Below the pieces are notes generated by a model. The model was not told the origin of the DNA, ran no database searches, and saw only the letters and a program-made list of their open reading frames with translations. This document shows positions 52,543 through 60,276 of a DNA stretch of 64,000 nucleotides, one piece after another (position 1 is the stretch's first letter; every line of letters begins with the position of its first letter). The position numbers were made by a program, and so were the translations under genes. Source of the DNA: Polymorphospora lycopeni (lineage in GTDB: Bacteria; Actinomycetota; Actinomycetes; Mycobacteriales; Micromonosporaceae); the NCBI RefSeq assembly GCF_042237075.1, contig NZ_JBCGDC010000025.1:13838-77837 (forward strand), given 5' to 3'.

Positions 52543-53844
52543 ATGGGCAGACGCGTAGAGCGGACCACCGGGGGACGTGCCGGCCCCCGACGACGTGGCC
52601 GCCGGATGGTGGCCGCCGCGGCGGCGCTGGGGGTGCTGCTGCCGCTGGCCGCGTGTGGCGGCGGCGACGGCGGTGTGCCGACCATAAACCTGTACTACCC
52701 ACCGGAGCAGAACCTGCAGACGGTGATCGACAACTGCAACGAGCAGGCGCAGGGACGCTACCGGATCGAATACCGGGTGCTGCCCCGTGGCGCCGACGAC
52801 CAGCGGGTCCAGATGGTGCGCCGGCTCGCCGCCGGGGACCGGGGGATGGACGTGCTGGGGCTGGACGTGACCTGGACCCAGGAGTTCGCCAGCGCCGACT
52901 GGATCCTGCCGTGGACCGGCGACGCGCGGGCCGAGGTCGAGCGGGGCACGCTCGCCGGGCCGCTGGAGTCGGCCCGCTACGAGGACGAGTTGTTCGCGGC
53001 GCCGAAGAACACCAACGTGCAGCTGCTGTGGTACCGCACCGACCTGGTCGAGCAGCCGCCGGAGACCTGGGACGACATGATCGCGGCGGCACAGCGGCTC
53101 AAGGAGCAGGGGCAGCCGTACCAGGTGCTCACCATGGGCGCCCAGTACGAGGGGCTGGTCGCCTTCTACAACACCCTGGTCGCCAGCGCCGGTGGGCAGA
53201 TCCTCAACGAGGACGGCACCGAGGCGGTCTTCGACGAGGGCGCGGTGCGCGCCCTGGAGGTGCTCCAGCGGTTCGCGACCGCCGGGGTGACCAGCGCGTC
53301 GTTCACCAACGCGCTGGAGGACGACGTACGGCTGGCGTTCCAGTCCGGCAACGGCGCCTTCCAGCTCAACTGGCCGTTCGTCTACCCGGCGTTGCAGGAG
53401 GGGGCGCCGGAACTGGCGGACAAGGTCGGCTGGGCCCGCTACCCGGGCGTCGACGCCGGCCAGCCGAGCCGGGTCACGATCGGTGGCGTCAACCTGGCGG
53501 TCAGCCGCTACTCCGATCATCCGGACGAGGCGTTCGAGGCCGCGCTGTGCATCCGCAACGCCGAGAACCAGAAGTTCTCCGCGATCAACGACGGCGTGCC
53601 GCCGACGATCGAGAGCATCTACGCCGACCCGGAGATGACCGAGGCGTACCCGATGAAGGACGAGATCCTCGCCGAGCTGCGGGACGGCGCCACCCGGCCG
53701 TTGACGCCGGCGTACCAGAACGTGTCGACGGTGCTGTCCGTGACGCTGTCCCCGCCGTCGGCGATCCGGCCGCAGGAGACCGCGGACCAGCTGCGCCGGT
53801 CGGTGCAGGACGCGCTGGAATCCAAGGGGGTGCTGCCGGGATGA
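52543..53844 (+). CDS. lpqY: Trehalose/sugar ABC transporter binding lipoprotein (LpqY-like)
   Basis: 433 residues, ATG behind GAGGGAGGGG. Arg-rich n-region, then lipobox LAAC with Cys38. Mature protein: TINLYYPPEQNLQTVIDNCN, GMDVLGLDVTWTQEFASADW, LFAAPKNTNVQLLWYRTDL, GVNLAVSRYSDHPDEAFEAA. The order of this gene with two permeases and a UgpC-type ATPase is that of LpqY-SugABC, the trehalose recycling system of mycobacteria. Trehalose as substrate is inferred. 250 bases upstream have no gene. Confidence 0.85.
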   Translation: MGRRVERTTGGRAGPRRRGRRMVAAAAALGVLLPLAACGGGDGGVPTINLYYPPEQNLQTVIDNCNEQAQGRYRIEYRVLPRGADDQRVQMVRRLAAGDRGMDVLGLDVTWTQEFASADWILPWTGDARAEVERGTLAGPLESARYEDELFAAPKNTNVQLLWYRTDLVEQPPETWDDMIAAAQRLKEQGQPYQVLTMGAQYEGLVAFYNTLVASAGGQILNEDGTEAVFDEGAVRALEVLQRFATAGVTSASFTNALEDDVRLAFQSGNGAFQLNWPFVYPALQEGAPELADKVGWARYPGVDAGQPSRVTIGGVNLAVSRYSDHPDEAFEAALCIRNAENQKFSAINDGVPPTIESIYADPEMTEAYPMKDEILAELRDGATRPLTPAYQNVSTVLSVTLSPPSAIRPQETADQLRRSVQDALESKGVLPG

Positions 53845-54797
53845 GCCACCGAGCCGAACCGACCACCGAAGGAGGGCTCGCCGACCGTAAGGCCGGCCGG
53901 CGGGTCAAGGCGCCGCTGAGCGAGGGCAAGAAGGCCGAGCGCCGGCTGGGGTGGCTGCTGTGCGCCCCGGCCGCGCTGGTGATGGTCGCCGTGACGGCGT
54001 ACCCGATCTTCTACTCGGTCTGGCTGTCGTTGCAGCGGTTCGACCTGAAGTTTCCCGACCAGCGCGAGTTCATCGGGCTGGAGAACTACGTGACGGTGCT
54101 GACCAACGAGTTCTGGTGGACCGCGTTCGGGGTCACCATGCTCATCACGGTCGTCACGGTCGCGGTCGAGCTGGTGCTCGGCATGGGGCTGGCGATCATC
54201 ATGCACCGTACGATCGTCGGCCGCGGCCTGGTGCGGACCTCGGCCCTGATCCCGTACGGGATCGTGACGGTCGTGGCCGCGTTCTCCTGGCGGTACGCGT
54301 GGACGCCGGACACCGGCTACCTGGCGAACCTGTTCAGTGACGGGGCGCCGCTGACCGAGCGGGCCAGCGCGCTGGGCATCATCATGCTGGCCGAGATCTG
54401 GAAGACCACGCCGTTCATGGCCCTGCTGCTGATGGCCGGGCTGGCGCTGGTCCCCGAGGACCTGCTCAAGGCGGCGTCGATGGACGGAGCCAGCGGGTGG
54501 CAGCGGTTCACCAAGGTGATGCTGCCGGTGATGAAGCCGGCGATCCTGGTCGCGCTGCTCTTCCGGACCCTGGACGCGTTCCGGGTCTTCGACAACATCT
54601 ACGTGCTGACCGCCGGGGCCAACCAGACCTCGTCGGTGTCGATGCTCGCCTACAACAACCTGATGAAGGGGCTCAACCTCGGCATCGGCTCGACGATGTC
54701 GGTGCTGATCTTCCTGACCGTGGCGGTCATCGCCTTCATCTTCGTGAAGCTGTTCGGCACCGCTGCCCCGGGCAGCTCCGACGAGGGGAGGCGCTGA
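53841..54797 (+). CDS. sugA: Trehalose/sugar ABC transporter permease (SugA-like)
   Basis: 318 residues with six helices after a charged N-terminus; begins at ATG 53841 overlapping the binding-protein stop. EAA loop DLLKAASMDGASGWQRFTKV. It has FDNIYVLTAGANQTSSVSML before the last helix, typical of SugA/MalF-like permeases. Coupled on both sides by overlaps. Confidence 0.9.
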   Translation: MSHRAEPTTEGGLADRKAGRRVKAPLSEGKKAERRLGWLLCAPAALVMVAVTAYPIFYSVWLSLQRFDLKFPDQREFIGLENYVTVLTNEFWWTAFGVTMLITVVTVAVELVLGMGLAIIMHRTIVGRGLVRTSALIPYGIVTVVAAFSWRYAWTPDTGYLANLFSDGAPLTERASALGIIMLAEIWKTTPFMALLLMAGLALVPEDLLKAASMDGASGWQRFTKVMLPVMKPAILVALLFRTLDAFRVFDNIYVLTAGANQTSSVSMLAYNNLMKGLNLGIGSTMSVLIFLTVAVIAFIFVKLFGTAAPGSSDEGRR

Positions 54798-55636
54798 TGG
54801 CCGCGCTGGACACCACCCCGGCCAAGAAGTGGCGGTGGGGCCTGCTGGACGCGGTCGTCGTGGTCTTCGCGCTGACGCCGGTGCTGTGGATCGCGTCGCT
54901 GTCGTTCAAGACGCCGGGCACCCTGACCGACGGCAACTTCATCCCGCGGGAATGGACGCTGGAGAACTACCGCACGATCTTCCAGACCGACCAGTTCATC
55001 CGGGCGCTGATCAACTCGATCGGCATCGCGATGATCTCGACGGTGATCGCGGTGGTGCTCGGCATGCTGGCCGCGTACGCCATCGCCCGGCTGGACTTCC
55101 CCGGCAAGGGGCTGCTGGTCGGGGTGTCGCTGCTGATCGCGATGTTCCCGCAGGTGTCGCTGGTGTCGCCGCTGTTCGACATCGAGCGCCGGCTCGGGCT
55201 GTTCGACACCTGGCCGGGCCTGATCCTGCCGTACATCACGTTCGCGCTGCCGCTGGCGATCTACACGCTGTCGGCGTTCTTCAAGCAGATCCCGTGGGAC
55301 CTGGAGAAGGCGGCGAAGATGGACGGCGCCACCCAGGGGCAGGCGTTCCGGCGGGTGATCGCGCCGCTGGCCGCGCCGGGCGTGTTCACCACCGCGATCC
55401 TGGTCTTCATCTTCTGCTGGAACGACTTCCTGTTCGCGATCTCGCTGACCTCGACCGAGCGGTCCCGTACGGTCCCGGTCGCGCTGTCGTTCTTCACCGG
55501 CGAGTCGCAGTTCGAGGACCCGACCGGGGCGATCTCCGCGGCCGCCGTGGTGATCACCGTACCGATCATTCTGTTCGTGCTGTTCTTCCAGCGTCGCATC
55601 GTCTCGGGCCTGACGTCCGGCGCGGTCAAGGGGTGA
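54797..55636 (+). CDS. sugB: Trehalose/sugar ABC transporter permease (SugB-like)
   Basis: 279 residues, start ATG 54797 in a TGATG overlap, GGGGAGG upstream. Six helices; EAA loop DLEKAAKMDGATQGQAFRRV; C-terminus FQRRIVSGLTSGAVKG as in MalG-type permeases. Partner of SugA. Confidence 0.92.
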   Translation: MAALDTTPAKKWRWGLLDAVVVVFALTPVLWIASLSFKTPGTLTDGNFIPREWTLENYRTIFQTDQFIRALINSIGIAMISTVIAVVLGMLAAYAIARLDFPGKGLLVGVSLLIAMFPQVSLVSPLFDIERRLGLFDTWPGLILPYITFALPLAIYTLSAFFKQIPWDLEKAAKMDGATQGQAFRRVIAPLAAPGVFTTAILVFIFCWNDFLFAISLTSTERSRTVPVALSFFTGESQFEDPTGAISAAAVVITVPIILFVLFFQRRIVSGLTSGAVKG

Positions 55637-55642
55637 GTTTTC

Positions 55643-56854
55643 GTGGCTGACATCGTGCTGGACCAGGTGAGCAAGAAGTATCCGGACGGGACGGTCGCGG
55701 TCCGCGACGTCGACCTGACGATCGCCGACGGCGAGTTCGTCATCCTGGTCGGCCCGTCCGGGTGCGGCAAGTCGACCACCCTGAACATGATCGCCGGACT
55801 GGAGGACATCAGCTCCGGGGAACTGCGCATCGGTGGCGAGCGGGTCAACGACAAGGCGCCCCGCGACCGGGACATCGCGATGGTGTTCCAGTCGTACGCG
55901 CTGTACCCGAACATGACCGTGCGGGAGAACATGGCGTTCCCGCTCAAGCTGGCCAAGCTCGACAAGGCGACCATCGACGAGAAGGTCACCGAGGCGGCCA
56001 AGGTGCTGGAGCTGACCGCGCTGCTCGACCGCAGGCCGGCGAACCTCTCCGGCGGCCAGCGCCAGCGGGTGGCGATGGGGCGGGCGATCGTCCGCAGCCC
56101 GAAGGCGTTCCTGATGGACGAGCCGCTGTCCAACCTCGACGCGAAACTGCGGGTGCAGATGCGGACCGTGGTGTCCCGGCTGCAGAAGCGGCTCGGCACC
56201 ACCACGGTGTACGTCACCCACGACCAGACCGAGGCGATGACACTCGGTGACCGTGTGGTGATCATGCGGGCCGGCGCGGTGCAGCAGGTCGGTGAACCGC
56301 AGAACCTCTACGACCACCCGGCCAACCTGTTCGTCGCCGGGTTCATCGGCTCGCCGTCGATGAACTTCCTCATCGCGACCGCCGAGGACGGCAAGCTGCG
56401 GACCTCGCTCGGCGACCTGCCGATCGGCGACCGGGTACGCCGCCAGCTCGAGGGCGGCGACGCCGGCCGGGAACTGATCGTCGGCATCCGGCCCGAGCAC
56501 TTCGAGGACGCGGCCCTGGTCGACGCCGCGCACCGGGACCGGGGGATGGAGTTCGAGGCACCGGTCGACCTGGTCGAGTCGATGGGGTCCGACAAGTACG
56601 TCTACCTCTCGGTCGAGGGTGAGCGGGCCAGTTCCGCCGAACTGGAGGAGCTGGCCGCCGACATCGGCGCCTCGGACCTGCCCGGGGGTGGCGGCTCCAA
56701 CCTGGTGACCCGGTTGTCGGCCGAGTCCGACGTACGCGAGGGCGAGAACCGGCGGATCTGGCTCAACCTGGAGAAGATCCACCTGTTCGACCCGTCCGAC
56801 GGGCGCAACCTGACGCTGCACGAGGGCCGGTCCGGCGGGGTGACCGCCGCCTGA
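55643..56854 (+). CDS. sugC: ABC transporter ATPase, UgpC/SugC/MsiK type
   Basis: 403 residues, GTG start 6 bases after SugB. Walker A GPSGCGKST, Q-loop MVFQSYALYPNMTV, signature LSGGQRQRVAMGRA, Walker B FLMDEPLSNLDAKLR, switch VTHDQTEAMTLGD. The C-terminal third is a TOBE/MalK regulatory domain (GIRPEHFEDAAL). It may serve other importers here that lack their own ATPase, notably the two NgcEFG-like operons, as MsiK does in Streptomyces. That sharing is inference. Confidence 0.93.
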   Translation: MADIVLDQVSKKYPDGTVAVRDVDLTIADGEFVILVGPSGCGKSTTLNMIAGLEDISSGELRIGGERVNDKAPRDRDIAMVFQSYALYPNMTVRENMAFPLKLAKLDKATIDEKVTEAAKVLELTALLDRRPANLSGGQRQRVAMGRAIVRSPKAFLMDEPLSNLDAKLRVQMRTVVSRLQKRLGTTTVYVTHDQTEAMTLGDRVVIMRAGAVQQVGEPQNLYDHPANLFVAGFIGSPSMNFLIATAEDGKLRTSLGDLPIGDRVRRQLEGGDAGRELIVGIRPEHFEDAALVDAAHRDRGMEFEAPVDLVESMGSDKYVYLSVEGERASSAELEELAADIGASDLPGGGGSNLVTRLSAESDVREGENRRIWLNLEKIHLFDPSDGRNLTLHEGRSGGVTAA

Positions 56855-56860
56855 GCGGTT

Positions 56861-56898
56861 CGTACGGGGCCACCGTGGGAACGCGGTGGCCCCGTACG
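56861..56898 (+). terminator. Strong terminator of the lpqY-sugABC operon
   Basis: CGTACGGGGCCACCG and CGGTGGCCCCGTACG form a perfect 15-bp stem with an 8-base loop (TGGGAACG), 6 bases after the last stop. No T-run, as is usual in high-GC actinobacteria. Confidence 0.85.
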
Positions 56899-56982
56899 TG
56901 TGCTTGCCGGGGGTTTGGTTGCCGACCGGACGGGTAGCGACCACCAGACACGGTGCCGGACGGTTGAGGGAGTGGTTTCGGG

Positions 56983-57597
56983 ATGGACGGCCAGGTCAAG
57001 GTCGCGGTTATCTACTACAGCGCCACGGGGACCACGTTCCAGATGGCCCGGGCGGCGGTCGTCGCGGCCGAGAAGGCCGGTGCCGAGGCCCGGCTGCGCA
57101 AGGTGCGCGAGCTGGCACCCGAGGAGGCGATCCGGTCCAACGCCGGGTGGCACGCCCACCACCTGGAGACCCAGGACGTCGACGTCGCCGAACTCGACGA
57201 CCTGGAGTGGGCCGACGTGGTCATCTTCGGCACCCCGACCCGGTACGGGGTGATGGCGGCCCAGCTCAAGCAGTTCATCGACGGCAGCGGTCCACTGTGG
57301 TCGAGGGGCGGGCTGGTGAACAAGGTCTTCGCCGGCTTCTGCTCGACCGCGACCGCGCACGGCGGGCAGGAGGCCACCCTGTTGTCGCTGTTCACCGTCG
57401 TCTACCACTGGGGCGGGATCGTGGTCACCCCCGGGTACGTCGAACCGAGCCAGTTCGTCGCCGGCAACCCGTACGGCGGTTCGCACACCAGCAACAACGG
57501 CGAGGTCCCGCCGGACGAGCAGGCGCTGGGCGCCACGGCGCTGACCGCGCGGCGGGCGGTGGAGATCGCCACCGCGCTCAAGCGCGGCATCGCCTGA
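56983..57597 (+). CDS. wrbA: WrbA-type NAD(P)H:quinone oxidoreductase (flavodoxin-like)
   Basis: 204 residues. FMN phosphate loop VIYYSATGTTFQMARAA; FMN ring contacts in FGTPTRYGVMAAQLKQFIDG and FCSTATAHGGQEATLLS; tail TPGYVEPSQFVAGNPYGGSH. It carries out two-electron reduction of quinones. Family length and motifs complete. It is independent of the Sug operon, which ends with its own terminator, and is followed by palindromes B2 and D before the convergent synthase gene. Confidence 0.92.
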   Translation: MDGQVKVAVIYYSATGTTFQMARAAVVAAEKAGAEARLRKVRELAPEEAIRSNAGWHAHHLETQDVDVAELDDLEWADVVIFGTPTRYGVMAAQLKQFIDGSGPLWSRGGLVNKVFAGFCSTATAHGGQEATLLSLFTVVYHWGGIVVTPGYVEPSQFVAGNPYGGSHTSNNGEVPPDEQALGATALTARRAVEIATALKRGIA

Positions 57598-57647
57598 CGT
57601 TGCCGGCTGACGGTACCGAGGGGGCGGGCGGATGCCGCCCCGACGCC

Positions 57648-57714
57648 GGTGATCGTCTGCTGTCCAGCCCGTCGACACGCCGTACCGCGACCGGCGGAGC
57701 AGCAGACGATCACC
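57648..57714. repeat. 67-bp palindromic repeat family B, copy 2
   Basis: Arms GGTGATCGTCTGCTG and CAGCAGACGATCACC, loop 37 bases with GTCGACACGCCGT in the same place as copy 1. Lies between convergent genes. Confidence 0.85.
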
Positions 57715-57838
57715 ACGACCAGCCCCGGATACACCCTTGCGCACCCCGAAGACCGCGACCGCTACGCGGCACGGAAGGATGAGGTCGGCGCACCGCATCC
57801 GCTGCCGGGCGGCACCCGGGCCGGGTGCGCCTCCGATC

Positions 57839-57944
57839 GCGCAAGATCCGCGTGATCAGGGGCCGGAGGCGGCGACGCGCCGACGACACGCGCGACGTAC
57901 TCCCTGATCACGCGGATCTTGCGCACGCGCTCACGCGGATCTTG
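57839..57944. repeat. Long palindrome with a perfect 23-bp stem and an extra half-arm
   Basis: GCGCAAGATCCGCGTGATCAGGG (23 bases, 57839-57861) is perfectly complementary to 57902-57924, with a 40-base loop. The segment TCACGCGGATCTTG of the right arm recurs at 57931-57944. The 448-base gap 57598-58045 holds this, copy B2 and no gene. Confidence 0.85.
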
Positions 57945-58045
57945 GGGTGGCCGGAACCGGTGGTCCGGGCGGGGGCTCTCGTACCCACCCGGACCACCGG
58001 CCTGACTTCCCGCTACCCGTCTTCCGGCGGACTATTCCTCCGTGG

Positions 58046-59968
58046 TCAGACCGTTGCCGGCGGCTGCGTCGCCCCGGCGGGGGCGAGCAGGTGGCCGACC
58101 AGGTCGGTGAGGACCGGCAGGCCGTCCGGGCTGAGCACCGACTCGGGATGGAACTGCACCCCGGCGAAGGCCGGGCCACGTACGGCGTGCACGCAGCCGT
58201 CGGCCGGATCGCGGGCGACGTCGACCGGCCCGTACGCCGAGGCGAGGGCATCGGAGCCGGCCACAGCGGTGAACGTCGAGTAGAAGCCGACGGTACGGGT
58301 GGCACCGAAGAGTTCGACCCGGCGCTGCAGGCCCTGGTAGGGGGCGTCGCGGCGGTGCAGGCGCAGCCCGAGCAGCCCGCACAGCACCTGGTGGCCGAGG
58401 CAGACGGCGAGCAGCGGCCGGCGCCGGTCCAGCAGGCCGGCGACCAGCCGCCGCACCGCGGCCATCTTCGGGTCGGCGGCGTCGGTCGGGTCGCCGGGAC
58501 CCGGCCCGGCCACCACCAGGTCGAAGCCCTCCGCCGGCTCGGTGCCGGCGGCCTGCCGCCACGGCCGCACCTCGACGGACATCCCGAGGGCCCGCAACTG
58601 GTGGGACAGCATGCCGGTGAACGTGTCCTCGGCGTCGACGACGAGCACCCGCCGGCCGGCCAGCGCGGGCACCACCGACGTACCGTCGCGCTGCTCCAGC
58701 CAGAACCGGGCCAGCCGGTCGTTGCGGGCGGCGAGCGCGGCGCGTACCTCGGGGTGGTCGGCCAGGCGGGCGGTGCCGGTGCCCGCGGCGGGCCCGGCCG
58801 CGGCGGGCCGCAGGCCGAGCGCCGCCAGCACCCCGGCCGCCTTCGCGTACGTCTCGGCGACCTCGCCGGCCGCCGTCGAGTGCCGGACCAGGGTGGCGCC
58901 GACCGGCACCCTCAGCCGCCCGGTGGGGGAGATCTCGGCGGTACGGATCAGGATCGGCGCGTCCAGCGTCTGCCGGCCGGCGTCGTCGTGGCCGAGCAGG
59001 GCCAGCACCCCGGCGTAGTAGCCGCGACCGCGCCGCTCGTGCCGGGCGATGACCCGGCACGCGTTCTCCATCGGGCTGCCGGTGACCGTCGGGGCGAACA
59101 TCGTCTCGCGCAGCACCTCGCGTACGTCGAGCGAGCCCCGTCCGGCCAGCAGGTATTCGGTGTGGGTGAGGTGCGACATCTCCTTCAGGTACGGCCCGAC
59201 GACCTGCCCGCCGTGCTCGGCGACGGTCGCCATCATCTTCAGCTCCTCGTCGAGCACCATGTACAGCTCGTCGATCTCCTTGGGGTCGGCGAGGAAACGC
59301 AGCAGCGCGGCGTGGTCGGCCGGCCCGTCCGGATGCCGGAAGGTGCCGCTGATCGGGTTCATCATCGCCAGCCCGTCCTCGACGCTGACGTGCCGTTCCG
59401 GGGTGGCGCCGACCAGGGTGCGGTCGCCGGTGTGCACCAGGAACGTCCAGTACGCGCCGCGTTCGCCGGTCAGCAGCCGGCGCAGCGCGGCCAGGGCGGC
59501 GGTCAGCGGCGGGTCGAGCAGGTCGGCGTGGAAGGCGCGGTGGACGACGAAGTTGGCGCCCTCGCCGCGGCCGATCTCGTCGCGCAGCACCCGGTCGACG
59601 GTGCGCGCGTACGTCTCGTCGTCGACGTCGAAGCCGCCCGGCCCGGTGCGTACCGGCGTGTCGGGCAGCGCGGCCAGTGCCGCCTCCAGCGGACTGGTGC
59701 CGTAGCCGGTGACGGTCAGGCAGGTGAGCGGGGTGCCGTCGTCGACGCAGGCGAACCCGCGCTCGGCGATCTGCCGGTACGGCACGAGGGCCAGGGTGCG
59801 CGGCCCGGGTGCGCCGGCCGGCAGCGGGATGTCGGCGAGCCGGTCGACGGCGTGCGCCGGCCCGGTGAAGATCTCCAGTTCGTCACGGCCCTCGCGGCGG
59901 ATCAGGGCGAACGGTCCGGGGTCGGCGCCACCGGCGATGGTGGCGAGCAGTTGGTGCAGCAGCGGCAT
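58046..59968 (-). CDS. Fused anthranilate/ADIC synthase (TrpE-TrpG or PhzE type)
   Basis: 640 residues, ATG behind GAGGAAC. The N-terminal chorismate-binding part (about 1-400) has GEGANFVVHRAFHADL, MMNPISGTFRHPDGPA, EIDELYMVLDEELKMMATVA, TVTGSPMENACRVIARHE and the signature end RVPVGATLVRHSTAAGEVAE. The class-I glutamine amidotransferase part (about 430-640) has AVCLGHQVLCGLLG with Cys523, PYQGLQRRV and GVQFHPESV. Substrates chorismate and glutamine; product anthranilate or 2-amino-2-deoxyisochorismate (the ADIC/PhzE type seems closer by the FVVHRAF motif). No other phenazine genes are nearby. A Trp-rich leader peptide precedes it, which supports control by tryptophan. Confidence 0.9.
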   Translation of the reverse strand: MPLLHQLLATIAGGADPGPFALIRREGRDELEIFTGPAHAVDRLADIPLPAGAPGPRTLALVPYRQIAERGFACVDDGTPLTCLTVTGYGTSPLEAALAALPDTPVRTGPGGFDVDDETYARTVDRVLRDEIGRGEGANFVVHRAFHADLLDPPLTAALAALRRLLTGERGAYWTFLVHTGDRTLVGATPERHVSVEDGLAMMNPISGTFRHPDGPADHAALLRFLADPKEIDELYMVLDEELKMMATVAEHGGQVVGPYLKEMSHLTHTEYLLAGRGSLDVREVLRETMFAPTVTGSPMENACRVIARHERRGRGYYAGVLALLGHDDAGRQTLDAPILIRTAEISPTGRLRVPVGATLVRHSTAAGEVAETYAKAAGVLAALGLRPAAAGPAAGTGTARLADHPEVRAALAARNDRLARFWLEQRDGTSVVPALAGRRVLVVDAEDTFTGMLSHQLRALGMSVEVRPWRQAAGTEPAEGFDLVVAGPGPGDPTDAADPKMAAVRRLVAGLLDRRRPLLAVCLGHQVLCGLLGLRLHRRDAPYQGLQRRVELFGATRTVGFYSTFTAVAGSDALASAYGPVDVARDPADGCVHAVRGPAFAGVQFHPESVLSPDGLPVLTDLVGHLLAPAGATQPPATV

Positions 59969-60030
59969 GTCGTTCCTCGGCTGGCCGGGGGCCGTCCCGG
60001 GCGAGGCGTCCGCTGGGGGAAGGGTTGCCG

Positions 60031-60055
60031 GCGGCCGCCTCGGTGGGGCGGCCGC
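60031..60055 (-). terminator. Attenuator hairpin of the synthase leader
   Basis: GCGGCCGCC and GGCGGCCGC form a perfect 9-bp stem with a 7-base loop, starting 10 bases after the leader-peptide stop and about 63 bases before the synthase ATG. Position fits a terminator or anti-terminator partner in Trp attenuation. No T-run. Confidence 0.65.
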
Positions 60056-60064
60056 GTGGATGAA

Positions 60065-60184
60065 CTACGCGCGGGTGCGGGCCGCCGGGTCGGCGGGCCA
60101 CCAGAACTTGCCCGCCGGGTCGGCGGGCTGCCAGGAACTGCCCGCCGGATCGGCGGGCTGCCAGGAACTGGCGTGCGCGGGCAT
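60065..60184 (-). CDS. Trp-rich leader peptide of the anthranilate/ADIC synthase gene
   Basis: 39 residues: MPAHA, then SSWQPADPAG, SSWQPADPAG and KFWWPADPAA, then RTRA. Trp occurs at positions 8, 18, 28 and 29, far above the genome norm. The DNA repeats with a 30-base period. The ATG at 60184 has TAGGGT (complement of 60191-60196) six bases upstream, so transcription should begin at the ATG. A ribosome slowed at Trp codons would govern folding of the downstream hairpin, as in classical trp attenuation. Too short to be a standard annotated gene. Confidence 0.78.
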   Translation of the reverse strand: MPAHASSWQPADPAGSSWQPADPAGKFWWPADPAARTRA

Positions 60185-60276
60185 GCGGTAACCCTATGCG
60201 CCGTACGACCCCGGCGGAAGCGGTCCGCGCGAAGCTGGCGGGTACGGCCGTGCCCGGCCGGGTACCGTGACCGGCG

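Noticed and set aside
58046..59968. A phenazine biosynthesis cluster based on the PhzE-like synthase
   Set aside because: No phzB, phzD, phzF or phzG-like genes are present in the window; the Trp leader points to tryptophan-linked control of a stand-alone enzyme.
60086..60175. Short direct repeats of about 30 bases as a possible CRISPR array
   Set aside because: Repeats are contiguous, in frame and without spacers; they encode repeated Trp-containing peptides of a leader ORF.
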